NCBI GenBank assembly: GCA_900557385.1
Contig: USSP01000086.1
Location: forward strand, 1-7,711
Direction of reading: 5' to 3'
Origin: an uncultured Lachnospiraceae bacterium
Lineage (GTDB): Bacteria > Bacillota > Clostridia > Lachnospirales > Lachnospiraceae
DNA length: 7,711 nt
The notes below the pieces were generated by a model, which searched no databases, had not been told where the DNA came from, and saw only the letters and a program-made list of their open reading frames with translations. Below, in pieces: positions 6,792-7,711 of the stretch; position 1 is the first letter of the stretch, and every line of letters starts with the position of its first letter. The position numbers and the translations under genes are program-made.

Positions 6792-7711
6792 TTATTTCTT
6801 CTGTACATATTTCAGGCAGTCAAGAGTAACGGCTACCAGAATGATGATACCGGAGAATACGAACTGCAGGTTGGTATCAATACCAAGGATGGTAAGAGAG
6901 TAGGTTAAAGCGGTGAAGATAAACACACCGGTTACCACACCGGAAATCTTACCGATACCACCGGTAAAGGAAACACCGCCAACTACGCAGGCTGCGATGG
7001 CATCCATATCCCATCCTTGTCCATAAGCTGCACTACCTGAACCAACCATTCTGTTACATTCAAGCCATGAACCAAATCCATAAAGGATACCTGCAAGAAT
7101 GAAAGCTCCCATTGTTACTTTGAATACTGAAATACCTGAAACTGCTGCTGCTTCCGGGTTTCCACCTACTGCGAATAAATTCTTTCCAAAAGTTGTCTTA
7201 TTCCAAATGAACCAAACAACTGCTATTGCAACTATTGCCCATAAAATAATTGTTGGGAATCCTCCAATCTGAGGAATAAATATATTTGGAATTGCTGCAT
7301 CGATTGCACCAAATGAAACACCCTTTGTTGCGTAAGTTACAAGACCAAATATAATAAGCATGTTGGCCATAGTTGATATGAACGGATGCATTTTGAACTT
7401 AGCCATAAAGAATCCGGCTATCATTGCAAAACATGTTGTAAGGATTATACAAACAACTAAAGCTAAAATTGCTCTTGCGCTCGGAGCCATATTTGAAAAA
7501 TCAAATATATGTCCAAATACGCCACCTGTGTTTATGCCGTTATGCATTATGATTGTTGATGCAACCATACCCATACCAACCATACGTCCTACGGAAAGGT
7601 CGGTACCTGTTAACAGGATCAGACCGGCAACACCAAGTGCAAGGAACATACGCGGGGATGCCTGCTGTAAGATATTCAGGATATTGGTAACGGTTAATAA
7701 CTGTGTATTCT
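6792..7711 (-). CDS. Sugar ABC transporter permease, MglC/RbsC-like, N-terminus off the right edge
   Basis: About 305 residues are visible. The frame stays open past the internal methionine at 7649 to the right edge, with family-like residues (TNILNILQQASPR) before it, so the true start is outside the window. The protein is a string of hydrophobic helices with the family landmarks GTDLSVG, GGNPEAAAVSGI and a GWDMDAIAACVVGG segment followed by FTGGIG, all characteristic of BPD_transp_2 permeases that move galactose, ribose or xylose with a separate binding protein and ATPase. MglC is the closest by eye, but RbsC/XylH cannot be excluded. It appears to be the last gene of its operon, since a terminator follows. 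Oddly, the stretch at about 7040-7580 is markedly AT-richer and uses different codons than both ends of the same gene, yet the frame and family motifs stay intact throughout. Confidence 0.9.
   Translation of the reverse strand, partial: NTQLLTVTNILNILQQASPRMFLALGVAGLILLTGTDLSVGRMVGMGMVASTIIMHNGINTGGVFGHIFDFSNMAPSARAILALVVCIILTTCFAMIAGFFMAKFKMHPFISTMANMLIIFGLVTYATKGVSFGAIDAAIPNIFIPQIGGFPTIILWAIVAIAVVWFIWNKTTFGKNLFAVGGNPEAAAVSGISVFKVTMGAFILAGILYGFGSWLECNRMVGSGSAAYGQGWDMDAIAACVVGGVSFTGGIGKISGVVTGVFIFTALTYSLTILGIDTNLQFVFSGIIILVAVTLDCLKYVQKK

Noticed and set aside
7647..7649. Methionine codon at 7649 as the permease start
   Set aside because: The frame remains open to the window edge with family-typical residues upstream, and no ribosome site precedes this ATG, so it is internal.

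Overview
The window most resembles a low-to-mid GC Gram-positive gut anaerobe of the Clostridia, probably Lachnospiraceae. This is inferred from AGGAGG-type ribosome sites, a YesM/YesN-type two-component pair, a lipoprotein sugar-binding protein, an Mgl/Rbs-type sugar permease, and a zinc-ribbon/TPM gene pair like Bacillus subtilis ydjG-ydjH. No rRNA, tRNA, CRISPR array, transposase or phage gene was seen.

Layout. (1) 1-2149, minus strand: a two-gene unit. A double zinc-ribbon membrane protein comes first, followed by an overlapping TPM-domain secreted/membrane protein with a Ser/Gly-rich tail that runs off the left edge. (2) 2150-2341: a divergent control region with a candidate promoter for each direction and a small inverted repeat between them. 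(3) 2342-5046, plus strand: a YesM-type sensor histidine kinase and a periplasmic-binding-protein-like lipoprotein whose reading frames overlap, so they are probably translationally coupled. (4) 5059-6663, minus strand: a YesN-type response regulator (receiver plus AraC-type DNA-binding domain) ending only 12 bp from the binding-protein gene, tail to tail. (5) 6664-6791: a rho-independent terminator for the transporter genes, with a candidate promoter for the regulator nested in it. (6) 6792-7711, minus strand: an MglC/RbsC-like sugar ABC permease whose N-terminus lies beyond the right edge.

How the genes fit together. The kinase, lipoprotein and regulator look like a three-component extracellular sugar sensor. 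The lipoprotein would bind a sugar outside the membrane and modulate the kinase's extracytoplasmic domain. The kinase would phosphorylate the regulator, which would activate the neighbouring sugar ABC transporter. The closest described precedent I know is the XylFII-LytS-YesN xylose-sensing system of Clostridium beijerinckii. The sugar here cannot be read from the sequence. The zinc-ribbon/TPM pair is probably a separate envelope-related module.

The points most worth a second look are the kinase-coupled binding protein with its regulator on the opposite strand, a sharp drop in GC and codon-usage change inside the permease gene (about 7040-7580), the terminator/promoter overlap at 6708-6759, and the 12-bp convergent junction with no obvious terminator.
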